DNA of 64,000 bases from Bacteroidales bacterium. GTDB lineage: Bacteria > Bacteroidota > Bacteroidia > Bacteroidales > JAADJA01. Under the pieces are notes generated by a model. It had not been told where the DNA came from. It searched no databases and saw nothing but the letters and a program-made list of their open reading frames with translations. The stretch lies in NCBI GenBank assembly GCA_021740645.1, contig JAIOZL010000002.1, positions 1 through 64,000 on the forward strand, in the 5' to 3' direction. Below, one piece after another: positions 10,025 to 18,694 of this stretch. Every line of letters starts with the position of its first letter. Position 1 is the stretch's first letter. A program made the position numbers and the translations under genes.

Positions 10025-11436
10025 AAATAAATAAATGGATTAAAACCTGAAGACGTTATCGACCCCAGGCTAAAAATTACCAGAATTACAGAAATCAAAA
10101 CCATCAAACCCACAGTTTTTTGATTTTTACGTTCAGCAAATATTTTTTTCTGCCATGCTTCAATTTTTATAAATCCTCCCCAAAAGGAGAAAAAGATGGC
10201 CAATAAAAGTATGGTATAAAACTTCACATCAAAATTATAACTATCACCCTGTCCCTGGAATGAAAACATTTTACCCATATATTTCCATGCAAAGTCAAGG
10301 GTTTCGGCCCGAAATAAAACCCAGCCCACCAATGAAATTAAAAAGGTGATGACCATGCTTGGAAGCTTGCCAATTGTTTTAAAAAATTTCAATAACAACA
10401 ATCGGTCGGCTACCAGGAACAACCCTTGAAAAGCTCCCCAAATCACAAAGTTCCAGGCAGCCCCGTGCCATAAGCCCGAAATCAGGAAAACCACCCATAA
10501 ATTTAAATAAAGCCTTCCTTCCGAAACTTTATTTCCTCCGAGCGGGATGTATAAATAATCTCTCATAAAGCGCCCCAGGGTTATATGCCAGCGCCTCCAG
10601 AATTCAGTAATGTTTTGTGAGATATATGGATTATTGAAATTTTCAGGGAAACGAAAGCCAATCATTCTTCCAAGCCCTATGGCCATGTCAGAATAACCCG
10701 AAAAATCAAAATAGATTTGAAAAGCATAAGCCAGGATGCCAATCCAGGCGGTGGCTGTATTGAATTCAAGTGATCCATCTGCAAATATTAAATCCACCTG
10801 TTCGCCAAGCACATTGGCAATGAGCACCTTTTTAGCCAGACCTATAGCAAACCTGAAAAAGCCGGTTAAACGGTTGTTGTTGTTTTCGTTCCACGACCGG
10901 TCTTCAATCTGGTCGGCTATTTCATTAAAGCGGACGATGGGCCCGGCAATTAACTGGGGGAACATCAGGATATAAAGGGCGTAGTCGGTAACTTTCTTCA
11001 ACGGTGTATGTACACCTCGATAAACATCAAGGGAATAGGTTATTTTTTGAAAGGTAAAAAAGGAAATGCCGATAGGTAGCGCTACTTCAACCCAATTGGC
11101 AGGCTTACCTCCAAACCAACTTAAGACTTCATTGAAATTATCTACCATGAAGTTGGCATATTTAAAATAGGCTAAGAGGCCAATGTTCAGGAAAACCGAC
11201 AGGCTTACCAGTAATTTCTTTCGTCGGGATATGCTTGTATTAAGTGCTTTAACAATATAAAAGTCAATAATAATTGAACCGGTAACGATAAAAATAAAAT
11301 CAGGGGCACCCCAGGCATAAAAAAACATACTGGCTAAAAGGGCGAAATAATTTTTTAAAACTTTTGGCAGTATAAAATAGATGATCAGAAAGGCAGGGAG
11401 AAAATACAAAAGGAATAAACTGCTGCTAAAAACCAT
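10015..11436 (-). CDS. MBOAT-family O-acyltransferase, AlgI-like
   Basis: It is 473 aa and very hydrophobic, with about a dozen membrane helices. The MBOAT core is clear: 'FPQLIAGPIVRF' near 165, 'FDFSGYSDMAIG' near 243, 'EFWRRWHITLGRF' with His284, 'RDYLYIPLGGN', and the catalytic 'GLWHGAAWNF' with His324. AlgI-type proteins move an acetyl group across the inner membrane to a periplasmic SGNH partner, here the gene just downstream. It is preceded by a -7 element at 11469-11476 and seems to start a two-gene operon. A second, different MBOAT/SGNH pair lies at 44.6-47 kb, so the cell probably acetylates more than one surface polymer. Confidence 0.9.
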   Translation of the reverse strand: MVFSSSLFLLYFLPAFLIIYFILPKVLKNYFALLASMFFYAWGAPDFIFIVTGSIIIDFYIVKALNTSISRRKKLLVSLSVFLNIGLLAYFKYANFMVDNFNEVLSWFGGKPANWVEVALPIGISFFTFQKITYSLDVYRGVHTPLKKVTDYALYILMFPQLIAGPIVRFNEIADQIEDRSWNENNNNRLTGFFRFAIGLAKKVLIANVLGEQVDLIFADGSLEFNTATAWIGILAYAFQIYFDFSGYSDMAIGLGRMIGFRFPENFNNPYISQNITEFWRRWHITLGRFMRDYLYIPLGGNKVSEGRLYLNLWVVFLISGLWHGAAWNFVIWGAFQGLFLVADRLLLLKFFKTIGKLPSMVITFLISLVGWVLFRAETLDFAWKYMGKMFSFQGQGDSYNFDVKFYTILLLAIFFSFWGGFIKIEAWQKKIFAERKNQKTVGLMVLISVILVIFSLGSITSSGFNPFIYFRF

Positions 11437-11468
11437 TTCCTATTTTAATTTCTGATTTTTTATGGCTG

Positions 11469-11476
11469 CAAATATA
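11469..11476 (-). promoter_or_regulatory. -7 promoter element for the MBOAT/AlgX-like operon
   Basis: Read on the minus strand this is TATATTTG, a full match to TAnnTTTG. The predicted transcript start near 11463 leaves a leader of about 26 bases before the ATG at 11436. Confidence 0.5.
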
Positions 11477-11669
11477 GAAGTAATTTAGGTTTTAATTGAG
11501 TCGAAACAATATCATTTCCTTCGATCCCAACTCGTCTGCATATTGGCGCTGACAAATACGGTGGCAAAAGCGGTTGGTTTTCTCACTACATCTCCGATTG
11601 TAGTTGTAAAGGTGTTAGGTTACCGCACCACAAATTTAACCGATCCCATCACCGAAGTACCAGAATACC
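11477..11669. other. intergenic, no gene recognised
   Basis: No convincing reading frame. On the minus strand a stop-free stretch reads 'KPTAFATVFVSANMQTSWDRRK', which could be the tail of a lost gene; I could not identify it. Confidence 0.4.
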
Positions 11670-12095
11670 CCTCGTTGTCCGTAGCGTCCTCAGCTACGGA
11701 CCTTCATAAATAATCCAGAAGACTTTTTATATAGTACTGCAATAGATTATGCAGGAATCCCTGGATACGAAAAAATAATGAAGATTGAATGATAAGAGTC
11801 CATAGTGAGGACACTATGGACAACTATGGGGGATATTTTAATAAACTCAATCAAATTTAATACAGCCCTCTCTGCCCTGCGGGCATCTCTCCCAGGGGGA
11901 GAGAACAAAGTCCGTTTAAGTTTAATTATATCCTGGAATAATATTTTAAAATTGATTGAAACTCCCTCTCCTTGTAGGAGAGGGCTGGGGTGAGGTGTTT
12001 TCCAAACTTCGCATACATTAATAAACTCAATCAAATTTAATAAAGCCCTCTCTGCCCTGCGGGCATCTCTCCCAGGGGGGAGAGAACAAAGTCCG
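11670..12095. repeat. tandem repeat, unit 1 (426 bases)
   Basis: First copy of a non-coding unit that recurs at 12096 and 12529. It holds several perfect hairpins: GTCCGTAGC/GCTACGGAC at 11678-11702, GTCCATAGTG/CACTATGGAC near 11790-11815, TCTCTCCC/GGGAGAGA near 11886, and CCCTCTCC/GGAGAGGG at 11964-11984. Inside the unit a 76-base segment (11839-11914) is repeated at 12019-12095, so the repeat is nested. Confidence 0.9.
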
Positions 12096-12528
12096 CCTCG
12101 TTGTCCGTAGCGTCCTCAGCTACGAACCTTCATAAATGATGAAAAATCCAAAAGACTTTTTATACAGTAGTGCAATAGATTATGCAGGAATCCCTGGATA
12201 CGAAAAAATAATGAAGATTGAATGATAAGAGTCCATAGTGAGGACGCTATGGACAACTATGGGGGATATTTTAATAAACCCAATCAAATTTAATACAGCC
12301 CTCTCTGCCCTGCGGGCATCTCTTCCAGGGGGAGAGAACAAAGTCCGTTTAAGTTTAATTATATCCTGGAATAATATTTTAAAATTGATTGAAACTCCCT
12401 CTCCTTGTAGGAGAGGGCTGGGGTGAGGTGTTTTCCAAACTTCGCATATATTAATAAACTCAATCAAATTTAATAATGCCCTCTCTGCCCTGCGGGCATC
12501 TCTTCCAGGGGGGAGAGAACAAAGTCCG
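12096..12528. repeat. tandem repeat, unit 2 (433 bases)
   Basis: Near-identical second copy with a few substitutions and small indels. One change (CGCTATGGAC) keeps the hairpin through a G-T pair; another (GCTACGAAC) breaks one pair. It also keeps the inner 76-base duplication. Confidence 0.9.
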
Positions 12529-12687
12529 CCTCGTTGTCCCTAGCGTCCTCAGCTACGGACCTTCATAAATAATCCAGAAGACTTTTTATACAGCAGCGCA
12601 ATAGATTATGCAGGAATCCCTGGATACGAAAAAATAATGAAGATTGAATCATAAGAGTCCATAGTGAGGACACTATGGACAACTATG
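12529..12687. repeat. tandem repeat, unit 3 (truncated, 159 bases)
   Basis: Third copy, ending just after the GTCCATAGTG/CACTATGGAC hairpin. Sequence after 12687 is unique and leads into the convergent-side end of the SDR gene. Confidence 0.85.
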
Positions 12688-12729
12688 AAAAAGGAGTGAT
12701 GATATGAAATCAACCCATTAAGCAGGTCT

Positions 12730-13716
12730 TTATATTTTTATAATTTCTTCTTCTCTATGTTGCAGATAGTAATCCCATTTATCCTCAATTTTATCCAGGC
12801 TTGATTTAAGGGCTTTTTCTAATGGGGTGGGTACAAAACCAAGATCTTCCTGCAAAGGAATCGTATTTAATTTTGAATCCTGTAAAACGCCTTTCACATG
12901 TTCGGCTGTAAACAAAGGGACTTTCTGGGTTTTTTGAAAAAATAAGCCCAACCAGTTGGCGACAAAAACCGGAATCGGAATAAAAAATTTCTTTCTGTTT
13001 TTGATTTTAAGGATCAAAGAAATGAAATCTTTAAAGGGAATTACCAAATCACCCGCTATTTCATATATTTTTTTATTAGCCTTTGGTTCTTCCATACATT
13101 TAACAATATATTTCGCAAAATCTTCAACAAATATGGGATGTTGTGTTTGTTTTCCATTCCCTATGAGAGGGACAATGAATGGCAACCTGAAAACATTTTT
13201 TAGTACCCGGTTCAGTCCGAGGCCTTCCGGGCCCAATATCATGGCAGGGATAAAAATGGTGTAATCCAGGTCCGAAGCCATTAGTACTTCCTGTCCTTTC
13301 AGCTTGGTAACCCCATAAGGCCCTTTTATTTTTTTTAAAACAACCACACTGCTTATCTGTACAAAACGCCGTATTTTATAAGTTTGGGCAATTTCAATCA
13401 TGTGTTTTACACCCCCCGCATTCACGGCAAAGTTTTTATCATAATCACTACTGCCAAGCAAAGCCGCCAGGTTTAGAATTGCCAATACTTTTTTATCCTT
13501 CAGGTAGTTCAATAGCCCGGGATTCTGCATTTTATCGCCACAGAGGTCATAAGAGAAATATACGATCAAATCATTTTCGATACGGCGGGAGGCAAAATGT
13601 GGGTAAGTAAGCCCAATTACATGATATCCCTCTGAAATCAATCTTTTGCATACATAGTATCCAAGATATCCGTTTGCACCTGTAACCAGCACATATTTTT
13701 TCATTTGATTTTCCAT
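12730..13716 (-). CDS. NAD-dependent epimerase/dehydratase-like protein (extended SDR)
   Basis: It is 328 aa. The N-terminal Rossmann motif 'VTGANGYLG' (12-20) and catalytic 'YGVTK' (Tyr134, Lys138) mark an extended SDR, probably acting on a nucleotide sugar or a similar lipid-linked substrate. The Ser expected near 123 is present in 'QISSVVVLKK'. The start could be residue 1 or Met5. The gene lies two bases after the LPG-synthase-TM-like gene and is the last of a four-gene minus-strand operon (methyltransferase, FrhB-like, membrane protein, SDR). Its exact substrate cannot be read from the sequence. Confidence 0.75.
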   Translation of the reverse strand: MENQMKKYVLVTGANGYLGYYVCKRLISEGYHVIGLTYPHFASRRIENDLIVYFSYDLCGDKMQNPGLLNYLKDKKVLAILNLAALLGSSDYDKNFAVNAGGVKHMIEIAQTYKIRRFVQISSVVVLKKIKGPYGVTKLKGQEVLMASDLDYTIFIPAMILGPEGLGLNRVLKNVFRLPFIVPLIGNGKQTQHPIFVEDFAKYIVKCMEEPKANKKIYEIAGDLVIPFKDFISLILKIKNRKKFFIPIPVFVANWLGLFFQKTQKVPLFTAEHVKGVLQDSKLNTIPLQEDLGFVPTPLEKALKSSLDKIEDKWDYYLQHREEEIIKI

Positions 13717-13718
13717 AT

Positions 13719-14660
13719 TTAAACAGTCAATGATTTTCTTTTACTTATATGTAAAAAAATTTGTCCCAAAACCAATGCGATTAATCCTCCACCAATCTGG
13801 GCCACCACAAATATCAGGGCTGAAAGAGCCAAAACCTGATTTTGAGGATAGGCACTAAAAATATATATAAAGGTAACTTCTCTTGTGCCCAGGCCCATAA
13901 CGGTTATGGGAAGCAAATTTAATAGGCCGGCTACAGCTACCCCTCCCGATATACCAATGAATGTAATATCGAGGCCAATTCCTCCTTTACCAATGATGTA
14001 GCAGCTTATAAAATAAAACAGATTACTTATTAAAGAAAGGCAAATTATATAAATGATATCCCTGGCTTTACGCTGAATAAAAGCCTCAGAATAGTTACGG
14101 ATAAACCGATCGAATAAGCGATTGATAACTTTTGAACTAAACAACAAGACCCCGAGAATGAAAAAGATAACACCTGCAAGAATAATGAGTAATTCGTATT
14201 CCTCCTTTATTGGAATCGTTTTGCTAAAATAAAGCGATATTCCGGCTATAAAAACAAAAAAGCCGATGTCAACCCCTCGTTCGGCCATCACCCTTATACC
14301 TGAGGCAATAATACCTTCTCGTTTATTTTGGTAGCCTGCCTTCATTAGTTCGCCTAGCCGGCCCGGAGTAATTACTCCCATTGCATAGCTTTCAAAAAAT
14401 TCCCCGAGGCTCTGGAAAATCTGCTGTTTTTGATTATCTGTGTTGAGCAAATGCCATCTTAATCCTTTGGCAAAAAGTAATAGTAACTGAAAAAAAACAG
14501 CAAGCAATAAAAACATAACACTTGCATTCCGGATTTCTTTCCAAATTTCACCAAGGTCGACACGGAAGAGAATGAATACAAAAAGGACAATTCCTACCAG
14601 TCGAAGCAGAGTGAACCATTTGATCTTCTTCTTTTTTTTATGTATTTCTTTTTCCGGCAT
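13719..14660 (-). CDS. membrane protein of the lysylphosphatidylglycerol synthase TM / UPF0104 family
   Basis: It is 313 aa with about eight hydrophobic segments after a lysine-rich N-terminus ('HKKKKKIKW'). The pattern 'GLRWHLLNTDNQ', 'YAMGVITPGRLGELMKAGY' and 'LLPITVMGLGTREVTFIYIF' is typical of the LPG_synthase_TM/AglD-like group, often found beside polysaccharide and glycolipid genes and proposed to act in flipping or transfer of lipid-linked substrates. It sits between the FrhB-like and SDR genes with gaps of five and two bases, so translation is likely coupled. Confidence 0.75.
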   Translation of the reverse strand: MPEKEIHKKKKKIKWFTLLRLVGIVLFVFILFRVDLGEIWKEIRNASVMFLLLAVFFQLLLLFAKGLRWHLLNTDNQKQQIFQSLGEFFESYAMGVITPGRLGELMKAGYQNKREGIIASGIRVMAERGVDIGFFVFIAGISLYFSKTIPIKEEYELLIILAGVIFFILGVLLFSSKVINRLFDRFIRNYSEAFIQRKARDIIYIICLSLISNLFYFISCYIIGKGGIGLDITFIGISGGVAVAGLLNLLPITVMGLGTREVTFIYIFSAYPQNQVLALSALIFVVAQIGGGLIALVLGQIFLHISKRKSLTV

Positions 14661-14665
14661 TGCCT

Positions 14666-15994
14666 TTACTCATTTAGCTTTTTTCGTTTTATCTTATAGG
14701 TTGATTTTTTCCAGATTGTGCGGGTTTTTTCAAAAATTCCACCGACGAAGGAAGGGGGCAGCTGCTCAATTAAAAACCGTGATAAGGATGTTCCCAAAAC
14801 TAAAAACATCAGGTTAATCACCACTTCCATCAAATACCGGCTAAAGGTAAAACCTGTGATCGTATACCCAAAATCAGGATTTTTAAGTCCTGCCCATTTT
14901 CTGAAGCGCATCCGGATAAATGTTCCTCTTTTTTTAAGGTCATATCCATGCGAATGCATTGTGATAGCCTCATCTTCACTGATTGGATTTAATTCCAGTG
15001 TTCCGTCCGCTATCATTTCATCAATTATCTTTTGTCCGGAGGCAGAACGGGAAATTACCATCGAAAAACCTTTGCCTCTTTCTTCATAAACCGGAGCCCA
15101 GGCATCCCCTCCGGAGATATCAGTGAACTCATTGCTTAAATCGGTACACAATAAACTGTTTTTAACAATGTGAAAAGGGATTAAATAATTCGCATGAAAT
15201 TTTGGCAACTCAATCACCCTGCCACTTTTAAGCTCTACCCGCATATTGCCCGGCCATTCACCATACCTGAAATAGAGCCTGGTTATTTGCGTATAGTCCT
15301 TCAGCTTATAGGATTTTAAAAAGCTTTTTACAGAAGAAAAATGAAGGGTATTTCCATAAAACGGACCAAATATATAGTGGATGTTTTTCACTGTGGGGTC
15401 ATCCATATTCTGAAGTTTGCGGATGGATTGCACCTGTCCGGGAAGTCCAACATAGGCCAGGCGCCCATTGAATTTTTCAGTTTCTGGTAATAATTCATTT
15501 ACCGAACTGATGATGTACTTGCTCTGGGCAGCTTCTAGAATTTCTTTTTTGGAAGTAGCAATAAATGGCTGAGTGAGCCAGGGTTCGGTTTTTGACATCC
15601 CTAAAACAACAGCTCCGTCAATTCTGTTATTTTCTAAAAGCCAGATGAGGATTTGGGATAAAATTCCTCCACTGGCTGAGTTCTGACGAACAATTTCATC
15701 CGTTGTATTTCCGATATAGATATTTTTATAAACTCCCGTAAATTGATTAAAGTTTGAATTATCTCCGTAAATTTTTTGGTTGAATTCGGGAAAATTAAAT
15801 GAATGTCCTGCGCATGCATTCCACATCCGTTCAGCAAGTAAATCATTTACCGGTTTAACTATTCCAGGTCGATAATTAGCTGTTCGGTGTTCGAACACTA
15901 CCGCCCCTTCAGATAATCCCACACAAGACCCGCAGCGGTTACACAGATGCGAACGCATCACCCTATTTAGTCGATCAATATTTTTCACACACAA
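14666..15994 (-). CDS. FrhB-like protein (coenzyme F420 hydrogenase/dehydrogenase beta subunit family)
   Basis: It is 442 aa. The N-terminus has a ferredoxin-like 'CNRCGSC' (Cys18, 21, 24), followed by 'QNSASGGILSQI', 'QSKYIISSV', 'YVGLPGQVQSIRKL' and 'DISGGDAWAPVYEERGKG', which match the FrhB N- and C-terminal domains. In bacteria without F420 these proteins occur in exopolysaccharide clusters and are thought to be flavin/FeS redox enzymes; the substrate is unknown. The annotated start is TTG at 15994; GTG two codons later is equally possible. It overlaps the end of the methyltransferase gene by about 20 bases, indicating an operon. Confidence 0.8.
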   Translation of the reverse strand: MCVKNIDRLNRVMRSHLCNRCGSCVGLSEGAVVFEHRTANYRPGIVKPVNDLLAERMWNACAGHSFNFPEFNQKIYGDNSNFNQFTGVYKNIYIGNTTDEIVRQNSASGGILSQILIWLLENNRIDGAVVLGMSKTEPWLTQPFIATSKKEILEAAQSKYIISSVNELLPETEKFNGRLAYVGLPGQVQSIRKLQNMDDPTVKNIHYIFGPFYGNTLHFSSVKSFLKSYKLKDYTQITRLYFRYGEWPGNMRVELKSGRVIELPKFHANYLIPFHIVKNSLLCTDLSNEFTDISGGDAWAPVYEERGKGFSMVISRSASGQKIIDEMIADGTLELNPISEDEAITMHSHGYDLKKRGTFIRMRFRKWAGLKNPDFGYTITGFTFSRYLMEVVINLMFLVLGTSLSRFLIEQLPPSFVGGIFEKTRTIWKKSTYKIKRKKLNE

Positions 15995-16712
15995 AAAACT
16001 GACGTATTCCTAATTCTGATATAAATGTATTTTGAAAACGCTGAATTATTTTTTCACCCCAATTTTGCAAGCTTACCGGCCCGGCCGGGATGAGTACAGT
16101 CCCTTTGTGCAACTTAAGGTGCCACCCGGTTTTTTCAAGCATCGCCTTCACTTCGGAGGACCTTAAAAAACGGTGAGGGCCCTCGCCATGGCCACCAAAT
16201 ACAGCCGTATAAAACCGGTAGGGTAGTTCAGAGGTTAGTGGGGGACAACTAAGGACCATTTTTGCTGAGCCTTTCGATACCCTGTGCAGCTCCAGAAGAA
16301 ATGCGACAGGATCAGAAACATGTTCAAGCGTTTCAAGGCTAAGGATCCGGTCGAAAGTATTATTATCAAAAGGAAGCTTAGAATAGGTATTGATTTTTTG
16401 CTGGTTTACTCCCGGCCTTATTTTAATAGCCACTTTCATTAATTCTGAAGAAATTTCTGCATTTAAAACTTTGGCTCCGGGGCATTGTTTTTTTATATAA
16501 TCGTCAGCTTCACAATCCCGGCTTGAAATATTCAATACTTGCAAATAGTCAGCTAAATCAAGGTATTTTACACTTTCAATAAAACGCTGGTCATGGGATT
16601 TTTTCACCTTATCGTTTTCGGCCACATAAACGTCTGCTACCTTATCCCAGTGTTCTTCTACCGCACTGTCGTTCCAGGTATTTCTGTGATCTGAATTTTT
16701 ATAATCCCTCAT
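15975..16712 (-). CDS. class I SAM-dependent methyltransferase
   Basis: I choose the ATG at 16712 (MRDYKNSDHRN). The longer reading starts at a TTG that is part of a promoter -7 box. The product of 245 aa has a SAM-binding region ('LQVLNISSRDCEADDYI') with a motif I that lacks the usual GxGxG, then 'DRILSLETLEHVSDP' and 'LHRVSKGSAKMVLSCPP', as in Methyltransf_11 proteins. The final 20 bases overlap the FrhB-like gene. Its partners suggest methylation of a sugar or lipid intermediate. Confidence 0.75.
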   Translation of the reverse strand: MRDYKNSDHRNTWNDSAVEEHWDKVADVYVAENDKVKKSHDQRFIESVKYLDLADYLQVLNISSRDCEADDYIKKQCPGAKVLNAEISSELMKVAIKIRPGVNQQKINTYSKLPFDNNTFDRILSLETLEHVSDPVAFLLELHRVSKGSAKMVLSCPPLTSELPYRFYTAVFGGHGEGPHRFLRSSEVKAMLEKTGWHLKLHKGTVLIPAGPVSLQNWGEKIIQRFQNTFISELGIRQFFVCEKY

Positions 16713-16745
16713 TAACTGCGAAAATTTTTTAGAAATTTCAACTTG

Positions 16746-16753
16746 CAAATATA
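16746..16753 (-). promoter_or_regulatory. -7 promoter element for the methyltransferase/FrhB/SDR operon
   Basis: TATATTTG on the minus strand. The last three bases are the TTG that opens the longest reading frame, which argues that translation starts at the downstream ATG (16712) instead. Confidence 0.5.
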
Positions 16754-16856
16754 CACCTGCTGATTGAATTGGGGTATAAGTATTTCTACAATGAATGATT
16801 TACCAAAAGATTCTATAATTTTACGGTCTTTCAAATGAAACATTCAAACATTAATC

Positions 16857-18683
16857 TTGAGGGATAAATATTCAAATATTGTTATTTTACTAATCGTATT
16901 CGTAGCTGGTTATTTTATCTTTTGGTATCCTCAGTATGTTTTCGCCTACGACAATTTTGGGTTTTACTTTTTTTTACCCAACCTGTTTATCTATAAAAAC
17001 TTCGGACACATTGATTTGTCCTTACTCAATCAAATTAATGAACAATATAATTTATCCTATACCTTATATCAGTTTTCAAAAGTAGAGTCAGGGAACATCG
17101 TTGACCGCTTCCCGATTGGAATGGCCATTCTTGTCGCCCCATTCTTTTTTACAGGCCACCTGATGGCTTTGTTAAGCAATTATCCTGCAGATGGATTTTC
17201 ACAACCCTACCAATGGTCAATTCTTGCCTCAGGTCTTTTTTATTTGGCTATAGGATTTTATTTTACAAAAAAGGTCCTGAAGTTTTTCTTTAGCGATAAA
17301 ACAACTGCGGTAATCCTTTTTGTTTTTTTCTTTGGGACAAATATTTTCTTTTTTTCAGCAATGGGTAATCACTTTCCCCATGTATACCTGTTTACCCTTT
17401 ATGCCCTTTTGCTTTACTTCACAATTGCCTGGCATAAAACAACAAAGAGAAAATATGCCGTATGGCTTGGGATTGTTTTTGGGTTGATCCTCAGTTCCCG
17501 TAACAGTGAGATTATCGCAGTGTTTATCCCTTTGTTTTGGGGTGTTTATGACAGGAGATCATTATTCGCAAAAATCAACCTCCTTAAAAAAGAGTATCGG
17601 CAAATATTGCTTTTAATTGCTTTTACTTTCCTGGCATTACTTCCACAATTGGTCTATTGGTGGTCGGCCACCGGCTCCCCTGTTTTTTATGCATATGATG
17701 ATGCTGGCTCCGGGCTAAACCTTTTAAAGCCAAGATTTTTTTGGGTCTTGTTTAGTTACCGGAAAGGATGGTTATTGTATTCCCCGCTCATGGTATTATC
17801 GGTGCTGGGTTTTTATTTTCTGTGGAAAAAGCAAAAAGAAATATTTTTTCCAATTATCGTATATTTCCTGATAAACCTTTATCTGATTGCCTCATTCTCT
17901 TCCCTGATAAGTTATGGTTTCAGAGCATTTGTCCACTCCTATGCCGTTCTCATTATCCCATTTGGCTTTTCTGTTTCTTTTTTAACACATCAAAAGAAAT
18001 GGTTTGTTTATCTGCTTGGATTACTTATCCCGTTGATTTTTTTTATAAATATTTTTCAGGCATGGCAACTCGGAACAGGTATTCTTAATGGGCGGCGAAT
18101 GACAAAAGAATATTACTGGAGTGTTTTTTTAAAGAATAAAGTTGAGTCAGAGGATAAAAAGTTATTACTTATAGAAAGGTATTACGACGGGAAAGACCGC
18201 TTAAGTAATGAAGAAGAGTTTAACAAACGTGTGTTGTACTATAATAGCTTCGAAAACCCGTCGAACGAATTTTTAAAACAATATGGATCCCTCCGGTCAT
18301 CTTCAGGAAACTACTCTTACTATTTGGATGAAAATACGGAATATATTGCCGGATATGAGCAGAAAATGAGTTCAATTACCAAAAATTATTATGCCTGGTT
18401 CAGGATAAGTTTAAAAGTATATCCTCTTGATAACCCACATGAAAGTAATATAAAAGTGGTGGTTGGGATCACCCATAAAGGCGACATTTATAAGTACCGG
18501 ACTGTTGATATTTCAGACTACCCCGATTATGATGAACCAAACAGATGGTATACCCTGTCGATTGATTATTTAACTCCGGAACTAAGATCTTCCAGCGATT
18601 ACCTGAATGTGTATATATGGAATCAGGGAAAAAACAAGGCCTACCTTGATGAATTTAAAGTTGAAGCCCTGACTGTGGATTAA
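16857..18683 (+). CDS. multi-pass membrane protein, probable GT-C type glycosyltransferase with a C-terminal soluble domain
   Basis: It is 608 aa. No in-frame ATG exists near the beginning, so the TTG at 16857 is the likely start (a near-consensus TAATTTTA lies at 16816-16823). About eleven membrane helices fill residues 7-410. 'YDNFGFYFFLPNLFIYKNFGHID' follows the first helix, the usual place for acidic catalytic residues in GT-C enzymes. Residues from about 460 form a beta-rich soluble domain ('YYNSFENPSNEF' to 'AYLDEFKVEAL') that looks like a carbohydrate-binding jelly roll. It stands alone on the plus strand between two minus-strand sugar operons. The transferase call is an inference from topology and context. 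Confidence 0.55.
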   Translation: MRDKYSNIVILLIVFVAGYFIFWYPQYVFAYDNFGFYFFLPNLFIYKNFGHIDLSLLNQINEQYNLSYTLYQFSKVESGNIVDRFPIGMAILVAPFFFTGHLMALLSNYPADGFSQPYQWSILASGLFYLAIGFYFTKKVLKFFFSDKTTAVILFVFFFGTNIFFFSAMGNHFPHVYLFTLYALLLYFTIAWHKTTKRKYAVWLGIVFGLILSSRNSEIIAVFIPLFWGVYDRRSLFAKINLLKKEYRQILLLIAFTFLALLPQLVYWWSATGSPVFYAYDDAGSGLNLLKPRFFWVLFSYRKGWLLYSPLMVLSVLGFYFLWKKQKEIFFPIIVYFLINLYLIASFSSLISYGFRAFVHSYAVLIIPFGFSVSFLTHQKKWFVYLLGLLIPLIFFINIFQAWQLGTGILNGRRMTKEYYWSVFLKNKVESEDKKLLLIERYYDGKDRLSNEEEFNKRVLYYNSFENPSNEFLKQYGSLRSSSGNYSYYLDENTEYIAGYEQKMSSITKNYYAWFRISLKVYPLDNPHESNIKVVVGITHKGDIYKYRTVDISDYPDYDEPNRWYTLSIDYLTPELRSSSDYLNVYIWNQGKNKAYLDEFKVEALTVD

Positions 18684-18694
18684 ATTCTTTTCGT

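Noticed and set aside
11747..12467. Near-identical 95- and 62-codon frames on both strands in the 11.7-12.5 kb region
   Set aside because: They are translations of the hairpin-rich tandem repeat (WKTPHPSPLLQGEG type); no start signal, no protein-like pattern, and both strands are open only because of the repeat.
16713..16748. Longer methyltransferase start (TTG at 16748)
   Set aside because: The TTG is the end of the TATATTTG promoter box.
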